A stretch of 64,000 nt of DNA from Chaenocephalus aceratus (taxonomy: Eukaryota > Chordata > Actinopteri > Perciformes > Channichthyidae), in contig CM043800.1 in NCBI GenBank assembly GCA_023974075.1, forward strand, positions 35,087,459-35,151,458. Reading direction: 5' to 3'. The notes under the pieces are model-generated. The model worked only from the letters and a program-made list of their open reading frames with translations. It made no database searches and was not told the origin of the DNA. Numbering within the stretch: the first letter of the stretch is position 1; the number at the start of each line of letters is the position of its first letter. Below are positions 22,581 through 35,402 of this stretch, piece by piece. Made by a program: the position numbers and the translations under genes.

Positions 22581-23754
22581 ACTTTAATACCTGTTGAAAC
22601 ATTACTCACCGGTCAGCTTCTTCAGTATTCCATTCTGGACTTACATCTCTCCCAGCAGCCCCTTGGCCACTGATTCTTTATCTGTGTTACCTGCTATAAC
22701 TCAATCAATACTAGAAACATGTCAACATTCATCAAACAGTGTGTTATCCCCAAATATGGAGCAGGTCAATTCTAAAACTGTCAATCAATGGTCAGATTGA
22801 ACAATGGGGTTGGAGCAGCCGGTTCCTTTCAGTCCCTAAATGAAAAATGTACATTCTAAAGTTTACATTCCCCCTTTTTTACACATTATCTCATGTGTAA
22901 ACAAAAACCTGTATGGGAAGAAAACCTTCAGGTCATAATGGATTATAAGACAATACCAAACATTTTTCCCAAATGTACATCCATAATTTCCCACAGTAAA
23001 CACTCCAGTAAGTGTCTCTCTCCATCTTTCAGTCCTAAAAGAAACAGAATCTTCATGTTTTAGTTTGAGTTTCACATTCTGAAAACGGCCACCTCCTGTG
23101 GGAGTGAAATATCATCAAGCAGATTAGATACGGTTTCCCCTTTTGTGCAATGTTAGGAAACCTCTCATTTCACACATTATTATCACACAAAAATAATGTG
23201 TTAGTCCAAAACATGCTTGATTAGTCATCGTTTTAAATCATGCAGTTGCACTGATCAGGTGCAGACATACACACACTCACACTCACACTGTCAGGTTGTA
23301 AAGTCAGGTTTGGTCAGGTTCACCGCAGAGTCAGTCATTGACAGTGCCTTCCCAAGTTACCCTGTCGGTCAGTTGGTCTCAGTCTTTTTGGCCATGTGTC
23401 GTGCTCTGCAGAGACTCTGATGTTCCAGCACAGGCCAGCATCCTCCGTCTATAAAAATCTGTATATATGGAGCGCCATCATTTATTAATTCATAATTACC
23501 ACTATAATGTTCAAGATATCTCCAACCCCTCCTTGCTGTTTCCCACATTCCCTGAAAAGTGTCTAGCCAAAACAATGTCACTTCCTTATTGTACTATTAC
23601 TATTACTGCAATTCATTTACACCTAATTAGTATTAAAATGACTAATAGATCTATTTCAGAAACATGTGTACATCACTATCTTGTGTCAAAACATTACTAG
23701 GATCTGTAAAGATCTGCTATGTATTCCATAACTCATTCTATCAATTTATCTTCA
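22581..23754. other. Unrecognised sequence at the truncated end of ERV copy 2
   Basis: On the minus strand a purine tract followed by tgtaaactttag near 22860-22885 and a strong splice-donor-like ccggtgagtaatg near 22605-22617 resemble pieces of an LTR and leader. They may be the remains of a different retroelement joined to the pol fragment. No coding region is recognised. Confidence 0.35.
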
Positions 23755-24665
23755 ATTCTGGTGCACTTAAAGAACAATGTTACCCTCTTTAACAGTGCGT
23801 GGAACTCTGGGTGTCTGAACATGAAACCAGTACCTCAAATTGAAATACTATATTTTGTTTAGAACCAGCTTTTCCCCAACATGACCTATATAAATAAATA
23901 TTTATCTGATCTTATAGAGCTGTTACTAAAACTCTCCCTTTGAACTGATCAATACTGTAACAAATTAAAACACTACCAAATTCACACGAATAAAAAGTCC
24001 AGTGCATACTTCCTTCATGCCCCCCCCTTTTCCTATCAGTGTGTTTTAGACTGATTTTCCACTTCACTTTAATAGTTCTCCTCTTTTCCGCTATTTTTAT
24101 TTACCAATTGACTAATTTATGGTCAATACATCTTCTTATCTTCACTTATTTATATTTATCTTTTGTTCATGATAACAATGGTATAACAACCACACGTCTT
24201 CAATTCTGGTCCACCTAAAAATCAATGTTAAACTCTTTAGCAGTGTGTGGAACCCTGGATGTCCGAACATGCAACAATTACTCCCTCCTTTATCAAGGAT
24301 TTAAAAACAGAAGTCATTTCATATTTCCTATGGTAATAACTATGCTACAATGGTGAAATCAATTATTTAGATTGGAATACTATATCTGGCTTGGCACCAG
24401 CTCTCCCCTTAACATTATCCATACAGATAAAGAGTTGTCTTATAGAGTGGTTCCTAAAACTATCCCACTACTTTATTCACACGTGAATAAAAAATGTCAA
24501 AGAATATTTTGTTAACATGATGAAAAGATTGAAGAATATGGTTGTATTCTGTCCCCCTTTAACCCTCAGTGTGTTCGCATTTTACTCTAATAGTTTACTG
24601 CTATTTTTAATTTAATACATCTTTCTGTCTTTACGTATTTATGCTTTAAATGTGCGTTTTGTGAA
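23755..24665. repeat. Diverged tandem duplication, about 440-bp unit
   Basis: Two blocks (about 23755-24190 and 24198-24665) share an ordered series of motifs: tcaattctggtscacytaaa, aatgtta(c/a)(c/a)ctcttt, cagtg(c/t)gtggaac(t/c)ctgg, ttggaatactatatctg/ttgaaatactatatttt, cttatagag, cacacg(a/t)gaataaaaa, tcagtgtgtt. Each ends with a C-rich stretch, a purine tract on the minus strand. The function is unknown. Confidence 0.7.
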
Positions 24666-24793
24666 TAAGTGTGTTTATGTGTAAACTCACTCATTCCCGT
24701 TCTCCTTTTCTCCTCCTCTGGTTTTCTCAAGCCGTGACCCCGGCCTCCTCACTTCTAATCGACCATGCCAACTCCTCTGGTTCTGTGTTCTCT

Positions 24794-25160
24794 TCAGTCC
24801 ATCAGCTGTAACTTCATCCGCTGTAACTCTTTTAGGCAGCCATTGGCCCAGTTACATCTGCAGCCCCCATCATGCCAATGTTCTTGCACCGCTTTGCATT
24901 TCATCTCCTCTTTTACAGTCTCCCTGCTGTTTTTATGGAGGGCGGATTCTGCTCTCATGTCCCACACTTTGTTCTTGTGCTCAGCTTGGAACTTCATGGT
25001 CCCGTCTGAGGGACTGATGAGCGTAGATCTCTGCCTGTCAGCATGCTGTTTGGTTCTGGATGCCACAGGTGGAGATAGTTCTGGCTGCAGTCTTGTTGTT
25101 GTTGTTTCAGCTCTGGTTCTCTGTCTGTTCGATGGAGAAGGAGGAGTCTCCTGTTGGGTT
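24794..25160 (-). other. Unrecognised open frame, about 115 codons
   Basis: On the minus strand a frame without stop runs from about 25160 to 24794. It is polar and Lys/Arg/Gln-rich (ASRTKQHADRQRST, KFQAEHKNKVWDMRAESALHK) with a short Cys cluster (GGCRCNWANGC). It could be a fragment of a retroelement gag or accessory gene, given the retroelement context on both sides, or chance. I recognise no family. Confidence 0.3.
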
Positions 25161-25206
25161 ATGTCTTTTGTCTGCTTGGAGGGTCGGGATCGTAGCCTTT
25201 TCTAAC

Positions 25207-25585
25207 TCAGAGGGGGAGTCCAGGTCTCGGGACGCATTACCTATAAAAAATCTAGCACACTGAGGTTAAATAAATCCAACCCTTTCCACTCTGACACTTT
25301 CTAATCATACTATCTGTCTTAATTGTTAAATGCCATCTAAACAACATAATTGATGTCTGCTAATGATATTACAAAAACTCACTCTAAAAATTGTTTCATC
25401 CATTGCTACATATTTACCCAACATAACTCTTTCAGGAAACCATTTGCTCCTATACATTGAAAAACGTACATGTTTCCAGCATCACATATTCCACACACTA
25501 CGAAAGAACGTCCACATATTTTCTCCAATATTTTAAGCTAGTTTCTATAACAAGATTATCATGTGTGACATAATAATCAGATGTC
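25207..25585. other. Spacer before the gypsy element
   Basis: AT-rich, nothing recognised. Confidence 0.4.
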
Positions 25586-25594
25586 TTGTTTGCT

Positions 25595-28055
25595 AACCAC
25601 TTGGTGAGGATATGGGAGGGGGACGAGTGGAAGACTGGTTTCAACACTCCAAGCGGACATTATGAGTATCTGGTAATGCCTTTTGCTCTAACAAATGCAC
25701 CTGCCGTTTTTCAGGCTCTCATAAATGATGTGTTGAGGGAATTTTTGAATAATTTTGTTTTTGTCTATCTTGATGATATCCTGATTTTTTCCCATGATGA
25801 AGGTTGACACGTTTTGCATGTTCATCAGGTATTAAGAAAGTTGTTGGACAATCAACTTTATGTTAAGGCTGAAAAATGTGAGTTCCACGTCAGTTCCACT
25901 TCATTTCTGGGTTTCATCCTGGGTGCTGACGAGATAATGATGGATCCTGCTAAAGTGAGCGCTGTGGCTGAATGGCCCACAACCTCTTTCAGGAAAAAAG
26001 TCCAACAATTCCTTGGATTTGCAAACTTCTACAGAAAATTTGTTAGGAATTTTAGTTCTATTGCCGCTCCTATGCATGTACTCACCTCTCCTTCTGTTCA
26101 GTTTGTGTGGACCCCATAGGCAGACCAGGCCTTCCAGAAGTTACAAAAAGTTTTCACTACAGCTCCAATACTTACCATCCCGGATTCCCAACGGCAGTTC
26201 ACGGTGGAGATGGATGCCTCCAACGAGGGCATCGGGGCGGTCCTCTCACAGAGGGCAGAGAAAGACAGTAAGCTCCATCCATGTGCCTACCTTTCCCGTA
26301 AGTTGACTGCGGCTGAACGGAACTATGATGTAGGCAATAGAGAGTTATTAGCCGTGAAGGTAGCACTGGATGAGTGGAGGCACTGGCTAGAAGGGGCAAA
26401 ACAGCCATTTATTGTGTGGACAGACCACAACAATTTGGAGTACATACGCAAGGCTAAGAGGTTAAACTCCAGACAGGCACGATGGACCTTATTCTTCAAT
26501 AGGTTTAACTTCACTCTCTCCTACCGTCCTGGCTCACAGAACGCCAAACCAGACGCGTTATCCAGGCTTTTTGACCCAGACAGACAGACAGACAGAGTCC
26601 ATTTTACCGCCCACTCAGGTGATAGGAGGGGTGACATGGCCAATTGAGGCTAAGGTAAATCAAGCTTTAGAGGGAAAAACCTTACCCAGTGGTGGCCCCC
26701 CTAACCGCCTCTTTGTTCCCCCATCTGTCCGCTCTGACGTGATTCACTGGGCTCACACATCTGTATTAACATGTCATCCAGGTATCAGACGAACTATGTA
26801 CATGATAAAGCAAAGGTTTTGGTGGCCTAAAATGGAGAAGGAGGTTACTGAGTATGTGGCAGCCTGCACTACCTGTGCTCGGAATAAGACCTCAACCCAG
26901 TCTCCTATGGGTCTACTGCAACCTTTGTCCATTCCAAGCCGCCCATGGTCTGACATCTCGCTGGATTTTGTCACTGGACTGCCGCCCTCTGCAGGTAACA
27001 CCACCATCTGCACTGTTGTTGACAGATTCACCAAAATGACTCACTTTATCCCCATGCCCAAATCTCCCTCTACTAAAGAGACAGCAGAAGCGCTCTTATC
27101 TCATGTTTTCAGGCTGCATGGATTTCCTCGAGATGTGGTGTCAGACCGTGGGCCGCAGTTCGTTTCCCAGTTTTGGAAGGAATTCTGCAGCCTGATAGGA
27201 GCCACTCCCAGCCTCACATCTGGTTACCACCCACAGGCTAATGGTCAATCAGAGAGGATCAACCAGGAACTGGAGACGTGTTTACGGTGTCTGGTGTCCC
27301 AGAATCCCACAACTTGGAGCAAGCAGCTGATATGGGTGGAGTATGCCCACAACACCCAACCTACATCTGCCACGGGTCTCTCCCCTTTTCACTGCGCCTA
27401 TGGTTACCAACCTCCTCTGTTTCCAGAAGTAGAGAAGGAAGTGACTGTACCGTCAGCACATGCCCTGGTGAGGCGGTGTCGCAGAGTCTGGGCAGGAGCT
27501 CGCCAGGTTCTCCTGAAGACTGCTGCTCGCATGAAAAAGACAGCAGATCGACATCGTCGTCCGGCACCTGCCTACAAACCCGGGCAGAAGGTTTGGCTAT
27601 CTACAAGAGATCTGCCCCTGTGTGTGGCCTCCAGGAAGCTGGCTCCGAGGTTTGTGGGTCCGTTTCCCATAACGAAAGTTGTTAAACCGGTGGCTGTTCT
27701 CCTGCGCCTGCCCAGGTCCTTGAGAGTCCATCCGACCTTTCATGTTGCCAAAGTCAAACCGGTTCGGGAGAGTCGTTTGGTTCCTCCATCCAAGCCTCCT
27801 CCCCCCCGGATGTTATACGGCGGTCTGATATATGACGTCAAGAAACTGCTAGCAGTCAGGAAGAGAGGACGCGGCCGACAGTTCCTTGTAGACTGGAAAG
27901 GATACGGTCCAGAACATCGGTCGTGGGTACCAGCAAGTTTTGTTGTGGATCAGAAACTGATAAAGGACTTTTTCAGACTTAATCCACAGGACTCTGGGCC
28001 GTCCGGAGTCGGCCGTAGAGGAGGGGGTACTGGTGTGTCTCGTCAGATCTGTTAG
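25595..28055 (+). pseudogene. Gypsy pol: RT, RNase H, integrase, chromodomain
   Basis: RT motifs [17 protein letters not shown] and the active site [10 protein letters not shown] are intact. A TGA at 25805 then interrupts, with RT connection sequence continuing ([32 protein letters not shown]) to a TAG at 26117. RNase H ([44 protein letters not shown]) runs to about 26570. A frameshift follows at a (cagacaga)n run near 26578-26597. The last 494-codon frame holds the integrase zinc site (H62, H69, C99, C102), catalytic D132, D192 and E228, and a chromodomain in its last 80 residues (YDVKKLLAVRKRGRGRQFLVDWKGY...SWVPA). Chromodomains direct integration to particular chromatin. Confidence 0.95.
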
Positions 28056-28387
28056 TATTATTTCTCTGTGAGTCTATATTGTCAAGTCCGTGTCTGCCAT
28101 TTCCTGTTTTACTTTGTCATTTTCCTTCTCATTTCAGGTAGTTCGATTCCTACCTTGCCTGTTTGTCCACGGACCTGATTACCTGCCCCGCCCTTATTGT
28201 TTGCACCTGTGGAGTCCCTTGCTTTTGTATATATTCTGTGTGTTCCCTGTGCCAAGTGCCAGATCGTTTTGAACCTTGTGAATGGATTACCTTGTTTTAT
28301 CATCACAGTAAAACCTTTTTTGAATCATTTTTTGTCTAGAGTCGTGCATTTGGGTCCTATCAGTTTTTGTGTGCTCCAGTCATAACA
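28031..28387 (+). repeat. 3' LTR of the gypsy element
   Basis: Begins tggtgtgtctcgtcag after the purine tract gaggagggggtac and ends ccagtcataaca (TG...CA), 357 bp. The pol stop lies inside its first 30 bases. Confidence 0.75.
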
Positions 28388-28473
28388 CTTCTTCACCGGC
28401 CCACACAATAAATCATGAGATTTCCAAATCCGAACAGACAGAGATCAGTATACATGATATTCAGGGAAAATAA

Positions 28474-28674
28474 ATGTTGGAAATAATAATGTCAAATATT
28501 GAAAATCTTAAACTGGATCAAGAAACCATGTTAGTGAACCCTGCTAATAGGAAGCTAAAACATGCAGGAGGAATAGCAGTAGCTCTGGAAAAAAGAATAG
28601 GCCGCATGCAAGCACATAGTGATAATATGATAAGGACTATTAAACTGTCAGAAGGCAAGGTGGTGATCAGATGA
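28474..28674 (+). pseudogene. Macro-domain fragment (PARP9/14-like)
   Basis: A 66-codon frame contains LVNPANRKLKHAGGIAVAL followed by a helix with Gln and Ser and a Gly-Lys-Val-Val-Ile strand. This matches the conserved ADP-ribose-binding core of macro domains (VNxANxxLxHGGGIAxAL) as found in PARP9/14/15-type proteins. Only about one third of a domain is present, with no flanking splice sites that extend it, and it ends in TGA. It is probably an orphan or decayed exon next to the gypsy LTR. The family call rests on one motif block. Confidence 0.55.
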
Positions 28675-29689
28675 CCCACAAATACTGTTTTTTTTGCATG
28701 TACCTTTAAGAAAAAAACATATGTGGGAACTATCAGCAGATATCAAACCCCAACAATATCTTCAAAACTCAAATGAGGACGTTTTTTGCGAAGCTAAAGC
28801 TCAAATACTTTACCAAAATCAAATCAACTATTTACTCTTGATTTTTTGGAAATGGGATTTTCCATTACACAACAGAAGACTCAATTCAGGCTTTAAAGAA
28901 CGCTTTAAAGACAAGTCAGGGAGAGTTAAATGTGGTGCTATTTTGCTCATGAAGGAGCTTACACTTTTGGACAAAATCTCCCCCTTTCTCTGCTCCTGAG
29001 GTGCTGCAGAAAAACGCAGCACACGGGGTCAGAGACAGGTGTGACCTCTGGAGGGGAAGAAAATCTGAGCAGACCACGGAGCGACCCATTAAAAGTTTTA
29101 TGGCCTCAGCACAAAGAGGAAGATCTGAAGATTGTAAGGAACTCTCCCAAAGCAGGCTACCCACCCCCACCCCAGCCTAAGGGAAATACTGTTCCTCTCA
29201 CCAATGAACAAATCAAGTCAGATCTAAAATAGACATAGCTCCAGTTGTTAAGAAAAGAGGGAGATTAAAAAAAAAACTATCTTAACACCAGAACAAAGAA
29301 TATCAATATAAAAAAAAAAAAAAAGAGTATGTTGTGACCCATTCTCAGAAACTAACAATGTGAGATATGGAGAAAGCTGGGGAAGTTCATCTAACCAAAA
29401 ATGATTTAGGAGCAGGTGTGGAGATAAGGAACCAGGGTGATAGAAAATCTGTGTTGTTCATGTCCATGACTTGATCAGGAACAGAGGAAAAATTATCTCC
29501 TTCTTGCACTTGCATTCAGATTGTATCCAGCCCTGAGGGAAATGTCTCAAGGTACCAACAAAAAAAGTGCATAAACACTCCTTATTACCAGCTTTGAGAT
29601 CACTCTCATGATCAATCATTATAAAACACATCATATATATTATTCTGAAATGGACAAATCTGCACAATGACTACCTTTACTGTCACTAT
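28675..29689. other. No gene recognised
   Basis: Contains short open frames of about 100 codons on + (28694-28999, 28930-29232) with no recognisable motif, a poly-A run at 29310-29325, and nothing else that I can assign. Confidence 0.4.
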
Positions 29690-29825
29690 TTCCACTATAT
29701 TTTGATGACAATACTTTTATACTTTTACTTAAGTAACATTTTGAACGCAGTACTTTTACTGTAACATAGTATTCCTACACTCTGGTATTTCTACTTTTAC
29801 TCAAGTACAAGATCTGAGTACTAAA
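29690..29825. repeat. Teleost interspersed repeat (ttttacttaagtaa type)
   Basis: Alternating blocks actttta and ctcaagta (tacttttacttaagtaacattttga, tactttta ctcaagtacaagatctgagtac) form the imperfect palindrome-rich pattern common at the ends of fish DNA transposons. Confidence 0.6.
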
Positions 29826-30185
29826 GCTAACATTAGCCAGAAACATTTGTCAGTGCACATCACGCTCTGCCGCTCCGACAGGGAGCTCTGCTCTGAACAC
29901 CTGGACCCCCGTTCTAACAGCTGTTCACCAGCGGTCCAGTCTGTGCCACAGTCACTCCGGACCACACAGTTAATATTAACGAACGCATCCGTAGGTAATA
30001 TAGCTGCTGAAGCTAGACAGTCTTCACGGAAAAGCAGAGCCTTATTATACATCCAAAAGCAGAGCCGACGGGCAGGAAGACTCGAGCATTAATTATAATA
30101 TATAAAAAATAAAAAATAAAACACCATGCGTGTCATGATGGCACATAACAGCTCGCGGCTGCAGATTACTCCGGTTCCCAGACCC

Positions 30186-31137
30186 CCAGGGGCGGCGGGT
30201 GCTGTAGGCTAGGGAAGGCTAAGCCTTCCCAAATATTTGTGTCACTGCATCCTGGTAAAATACAAATATAATGTATAATGTCTGTGTCTTTGACATTAGC
30301 GCTGCTAGCCACCTGTGCCCTGTACTACGAAGCCAGTTCAACATACCCTGGATATGTTTGAGTAGCAAACAAACTAACAACAACAAACTAACAAACGAGA
30401 TCTCGCTAAGCGGTCCTACGACACTGGTTATCAACTTGGTAAATACAAGCCAGGGTTTCTCTCACCAGCTGGGAGCGCATTCACGGGGGGCGGGGTCAGC
30501 TACATTTGACCAATCACAAACAGGGACAAGTGTACTGACAGGCAGCGTTATACTTAATTAATGAAAAGTAAACTAATATTAGACAAATATGAGCTTTAAA
30601 CATCCATGACTTAAACATATAATCCAGGATACAAGCCACAGAGTTGCACCTGCAAGGTGAATACAGAACAACTGGTTAAAAAAAAACTAGGCCTACCGAG
30701 TGTTTGAAAGCGTATAGTTTTATGATATCAATGCCCCATCTAAGACACGAGTGGATCTGACTTTAATTACATTTGACTCAAGTGTTTCGTCAACATAATG
30801 TGTTGCTTAAAATAATACTTCTGCATACAGTGTGTGAGACTGTAAGTGTTGCACGGCCAGATACGGCTGGAGAAGCTGAGTCAGTTAAGGAGATATGATA
30901 TATTATGATATTATATGTTCGATGATCTGATTGATGATGTAATGATAAGTGCGACACGTCGGCGTCTTCTCTGCATACGGCAGTTTAAACTGTATTTCCT
31001 TTATCCTGTAATATGACTTGAGAGATTTAAACTCCGCACACTGAGTTGATCTCTTTTCTATAGACGACGGAGGCGGGCAGCGTCAGGTAAATAAAGTTAT
31101 TTAGCCTTCCCAAACCTGAGCCTCACGCGCCGCCTAT
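30186..31137. mobile_element. Nonautonomous DNA element with inverted termini
   Basis: Left end aggggcggcgggtgctgtaggctagggaaggctaa and right end ttagccttcccaaacctgagcctcacgcgccgcctatg are inverted versions of each other (ggcggcgsgtg...gggaaggcta). The interior (about 950 bp) has no transposase. The superfamily is not determined. Confidence 0.7.
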
Positions 31138-32395
31138 GCCGACCCCCCCCATACCCCAATAATATTTTATTGCAGATCTACATAAACGACCTATTTTGGA
31201 TTCAAAACGGCAAATTTCGCCAAAATGTGACAAGTTTGCATCCCTGCTTGTTATCCTTTTCATCACAGAGCTGGGAAAATGGTGTATTGATTAGATTCTG
31301 ATCCGTGCAAGTCCAATTTTAACTGACTTTAGTTCTAATGTTAATGATAATTTGATTTCAACCCATAAGTACTTATTTAAATTAACTCAACATTTCACAT
31401 GATGGATTAGTGTTCCACATTTTTCCCACTAATTTGTTTTATGATTAAGCCAATAGTAAAGAGAGACATTGATGACCCTGTGTCCCTTTTGTTGGTACGT
31501 GGTTCCATTTTGTCTATGGCCTCGGACGGCTTCACTAAAAGTCACCCAGTGCAGTCACAGAGATGCTACGGCTGCTCTACATGACATTAATGGTCTGGTT
31601 CGAGAATGGACACCATTTCCTGCTCCCAGAGAGAATGACATTCCTCAAACTGAACTTTACAAGCCATTGATACTGTCTCACGTGGGTCTGCCCCCCCCAC
31701 CGAGCCATGAACTGAAAACTTGACATCTGCTTTGAACACTTGGAAGCCTCCTGTCACACCAGAACCTACCCTTGGGTCAATCAGATGAGACTAACGGCTT
31801 CACTTAGGGCATAAGGGTCAGAAATATGACTCTCGTTACCACGGAGTGGTTTGTTTGTTTTTTTAAGACTATTCATACTGCTATGCAGAGGATGCCTGTA
31901 AGATTGGCAAGCTGTTAAAAGCCCCTACTATGTTTAGTATAGGCCTAATGTCAGGGGCCTCTTACTTCTACATGTATTCACATTATATGGACCATGTTTC
32001 CACCTGGTGAAACTAGAGGCTGCACGGAACTCAGGCTACAATACAACCATTCTGTTCTTCTCTAATGATTCAAATTTATAGATTCTACATCAAAACAGTT
32101 CGTTTTTATTGTTTCCAATGATAACTTCACCTTAAGTGGAGGAATGCAGAACTGTTTTCAAATATAAGGTTTTGAATTTGTTTGACATTTCTCAGTAATG
32201 ACACCCTCAGACGCCCACTATCATTCATGCTATGTCTTCAGTGGTAACTCAGATGTTAAAGGGGTTGAAGCTTTTCCTCCCAAATCGGCTATGCTTTGTT
32301 TTTTTGTTCACGCACAGGTGATACTGAGTCTTCTCGAGTGATGGATTATGACCTCTACCATGCTTACATGGACTCGTATGTTTTATTTCATATAT
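31138..32395. other. No gene recognised
   Basis: An 84-codon frame at 31469-31723 has no recognisable family. The rest is AT-rich. Confidence 0.4.
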
Positions 32396-35300
32396 TTTTT
32401 GTGACCAACTTTTTATTGTTGTTTTTTTTTTGTTGGCCTCACAAAAGGGACTTATACAGATGCAAATTATATAGACAATACAAAAAGAAAAAGAAAAGAA
32501 AAAAAATAAAGAAAGAAAAAAAATATATATATATATATAGGGAATCCCTTTCCCATGCCACCCCGTCCCCCCCTCTTCCCACCCATCTTGCCATTTCACA
32601 GAAAATCCTACCTGATGTTTTTTAGCAATCGTCTGAGTTCATCTATATATTATATCATAGCATAACAATGTATAGCATAACAATTTATCCACATAAAATA
32701 CATTCATTCCTTTTTTTTTTTTTTTTCCACATAACATTTCATCTGTTTAAGCTGAATTGCGATTAACTCTTAATAAACCACAATTGCACCAAGGTGTGCG
32801 TATATGTACAATCATCATTTACATGGATGATATTACTCTTTGAATAGCCTCTAATGTTTCCCCCTTAGCCTTATTAGCAGAAGCGATTGACAGCTCTGAA
32901 ATTAGTAGGTCATGGAAGGATGATGTCCATTGCTTAATAAATAAAGTATGTGGGGGTTTCCATCGTATTACTATTATTTTTTTGGCTGCTGTTAGACCAG
33001 CGAAAAGCACCCTTTTCTGATGTTTCTGTAGATCAAGAGAAGAATCATCATTCAACAATACAATATTTGGGAGACAGGGTATGTGAACTCCAATAATCTC
33101 AGATACAATGTCAATAACCTGTTTCCAGAACGTTCTTACTGCAGTACATTCATAAACCATGTGTACATATGTGCCAATAGTCTTTTGGTTACAGAGAAGG
33201 CATATGGGGCTTGGAATCATCCTTAATTGACAGCATTTTCTGGTTGACAGGTAATATCTGTGTATCATTTTATACTGTATCAATTGGTGATTGTGGTTAC
33301 GCGATGTTAAGGAGATATTATTCCATATTCTCTTCTAATCAATAGTCTGCGTATAATTTTTTAGATCTGCGTTCCATACTGCAGAGATGCCAATATATCC
33401 GGTTAATTTATCTTGCAGTTTTTTATATATATATGAAGTAGTGCCGCTCACACTGTTTGGACTTAATATGACCTTAACCAATTGATGTGTTGGCAGAGGT
33501 TGATTCCAAGGAACTCCATATGTGCGCATGGCAGTACGTAGTTGGAAATAGAAAAAGAAGGAAGAGCCAGGCACATTATACGTATCTTTCAATTCTTGGA
33601 AGGACATCAAGCCGTTGTCGTTGGTTATGTCAGAAAGATAATGTATTCCTCGGGTTTGCCATTGTGGGAATTGGATTGCTTTTTTCCCAATACGTAGTAA
33701 CAGGTTATGAAAAATGGGTATGTTACTATGCCAATCTACAGACCAATTGCACAATTTCTCCACATGTTTCCACACTTTCACGGCTTGCCCAATAATTGGT
33801 CCAAATGTTTGCATACAGTCATATGGCGACATGGCAGAAAATAAGACATCACCAAGTTTAAGGGGATAGACTATACTTCTTTCAATTTTAATCCAAGGTA
33901 CATTGGTGCTTTCATCAATCCAGTTTTTCAAGGCTCGAAGCGTGAAGGAATAATAATAGAGCTCGAGATTGGGAACATTAAGGCCTCCACTGTTTTTGTC
34001 ATATTGTAAAACTTTGTATCTGATTCTTGGGTATTGGTTTTTCCAAATATATTTTGAAATCCTATTCTGAAGTTTGTCGCAAAAACCGTCGGTGGAGATA
34101 AAGGCAACATACTAGCTAAGAAATTGACTCTTGGTAGAACATTCATCTTTATGATTGAAATTCGTCCTGCTAAAGAAATTGTTATATTAATCCACTTTTT
34201 TAGGTCATCTTTAATTGTTGTATACATTATTTTGTAGTTTTTTGCTACTATTGTGTCTAATGAGGCATATATATCAATTCCCAAATACTTAAATTGTTGG
34301 ACAATCTGCAATTCTGTATTTAAGTTTAGTTCAACCATGGCACTATTGAGGGGTAAAATACATGATTTATTCAAATTGATCTTGTAACCAGATATTGAAC
34401 TGAATTGGGTAAAAATATTTAACAGCTTAGGAAGCGTAGTTGGTACCTCGTCCAAGTACAGTAGTAGATCATCCGCATATAACGAAATGTTGTGGTCTGT
34501 GTCTTTTACAACTATCTGTTTTACTTCTTTGGATAGTCTTATTTTCTGTGCAAGCGGTTCTAGAGAAATTGCAAACAGAAGCGCGGAGACAGGGCAGCCT
34601 TGCCGTGTGCCACGTACAATTGGAAATCTAGGTGACCACTGATTGCCTGTCAGAACCATAGCACTTGGATTATTATATAGGATCTTCACCATAATCATAA
34701 ATGTTGTCCCAAAACCCATTATTTGCATTGTATGCCACAAAAATGGCCATTCTAGCCTATCAAAAGCTTTTTCAGCATCAACTGATAATACGGCGCAAGG
34801 CGATGTTATGTCTGCTGCAAAATTAATAACATGCAGTAGTCTCCTGATATTGTCTGATGAGAATCGGTTTTTCATAAAGCCTGTTTGGTCATAATGAACT
34901 AATGTCGGAAGGAATTTCTCCAATCGTCGAGCTATTACTTTTGCATAAAGTTTGATTTCTGAATTTATAAGTGATATTGGTCTAAAACTTGTGCATACGT
35001 TTGGGTCTTTCCCCTTCTTGTGTATGAGAGAAATTATAGCTGTATTGATGTCCTTTTGGAAATGTCCTTCTATAAGTGCTACCTGAATCATTTCCAATAA
35101 TATTGGTCCAAAATCAGGCCAAAACTGGGAATATAATTCCGGAGGGATACCATCTATACCAGGGGATTTGCCAAGGTTCATGTCTTCCAATGCTTCAGAT
35201 AATTCTTTAAGTGTTATTTCACAATCTAAGCCATCAATGTCCTCAGGGGATAGATGTGGTAAATTCAGATCCACAAAGAAATGTTCTAACTATGCCTTTG

Positions 35301-35402
35301 ATGTATGTACTTGAGATGTATATAAATGTTTATAGAACTGTTCAAATTCATGATTAATACGAACTGGATCATAAAGGACAATGCCATCATTATTCATAAA
35401 CT
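32396..35402 (-). mobile_element. L1-like LINE, 5'-truncated
   Basis: The minus strand carries most of ORF2 and a 3' region with T- and A-rich runs ending in an aataaaaagttggtcac tail near 32396. Homology starts at about 35402 (minus-strand residues MNNDGIVLYDPV), so the 5' half, including the endonuclease, is missing, as usual for target-primed insertions. Confidence 0.88.
32819..35390 (-). pseudogene. L1-like ORF2: reverse transcriptase and C-terminal zinc knuckle
   Basis: Three collinear frames (35274-33928, 33931-33335, 33283-32819) cover it. The first has RT motifs KSPGIDGIPPE, FRPISLINSEIKLYAKVIA, DQTGFMKNR, AEKAFDRLEW, GTRQGCPVSALLFAISLEPLA and the catalytic YADDLLLYL, all intact. The last holds CLLC...HMVYEC, the C-terminal Cys/His motif of L1-type ORF2. 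Breaks occur at a stop near 35290, at the frame switch near 33930 and near 33290-33335. It is a dead copy; the RT core frame itself is unbroken over about 450 codons. Confidence 0.92.

Larger units (their letters stand above)
25590..28387 (+). mobile_element. Ty3/gypsy chromovirus, 5'-truncated, with 3' LTR
   Basis: Order seen: second half of the reverse transcriptase, RNase H, integrase, chromodomain, 3' LTR. Gag, protease and the 5' LTR are absent; homology begins mid-RT near 25600. The reading frame is broken by two stops and one frameshift, so the copy is dead. Confidence 0.95.
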
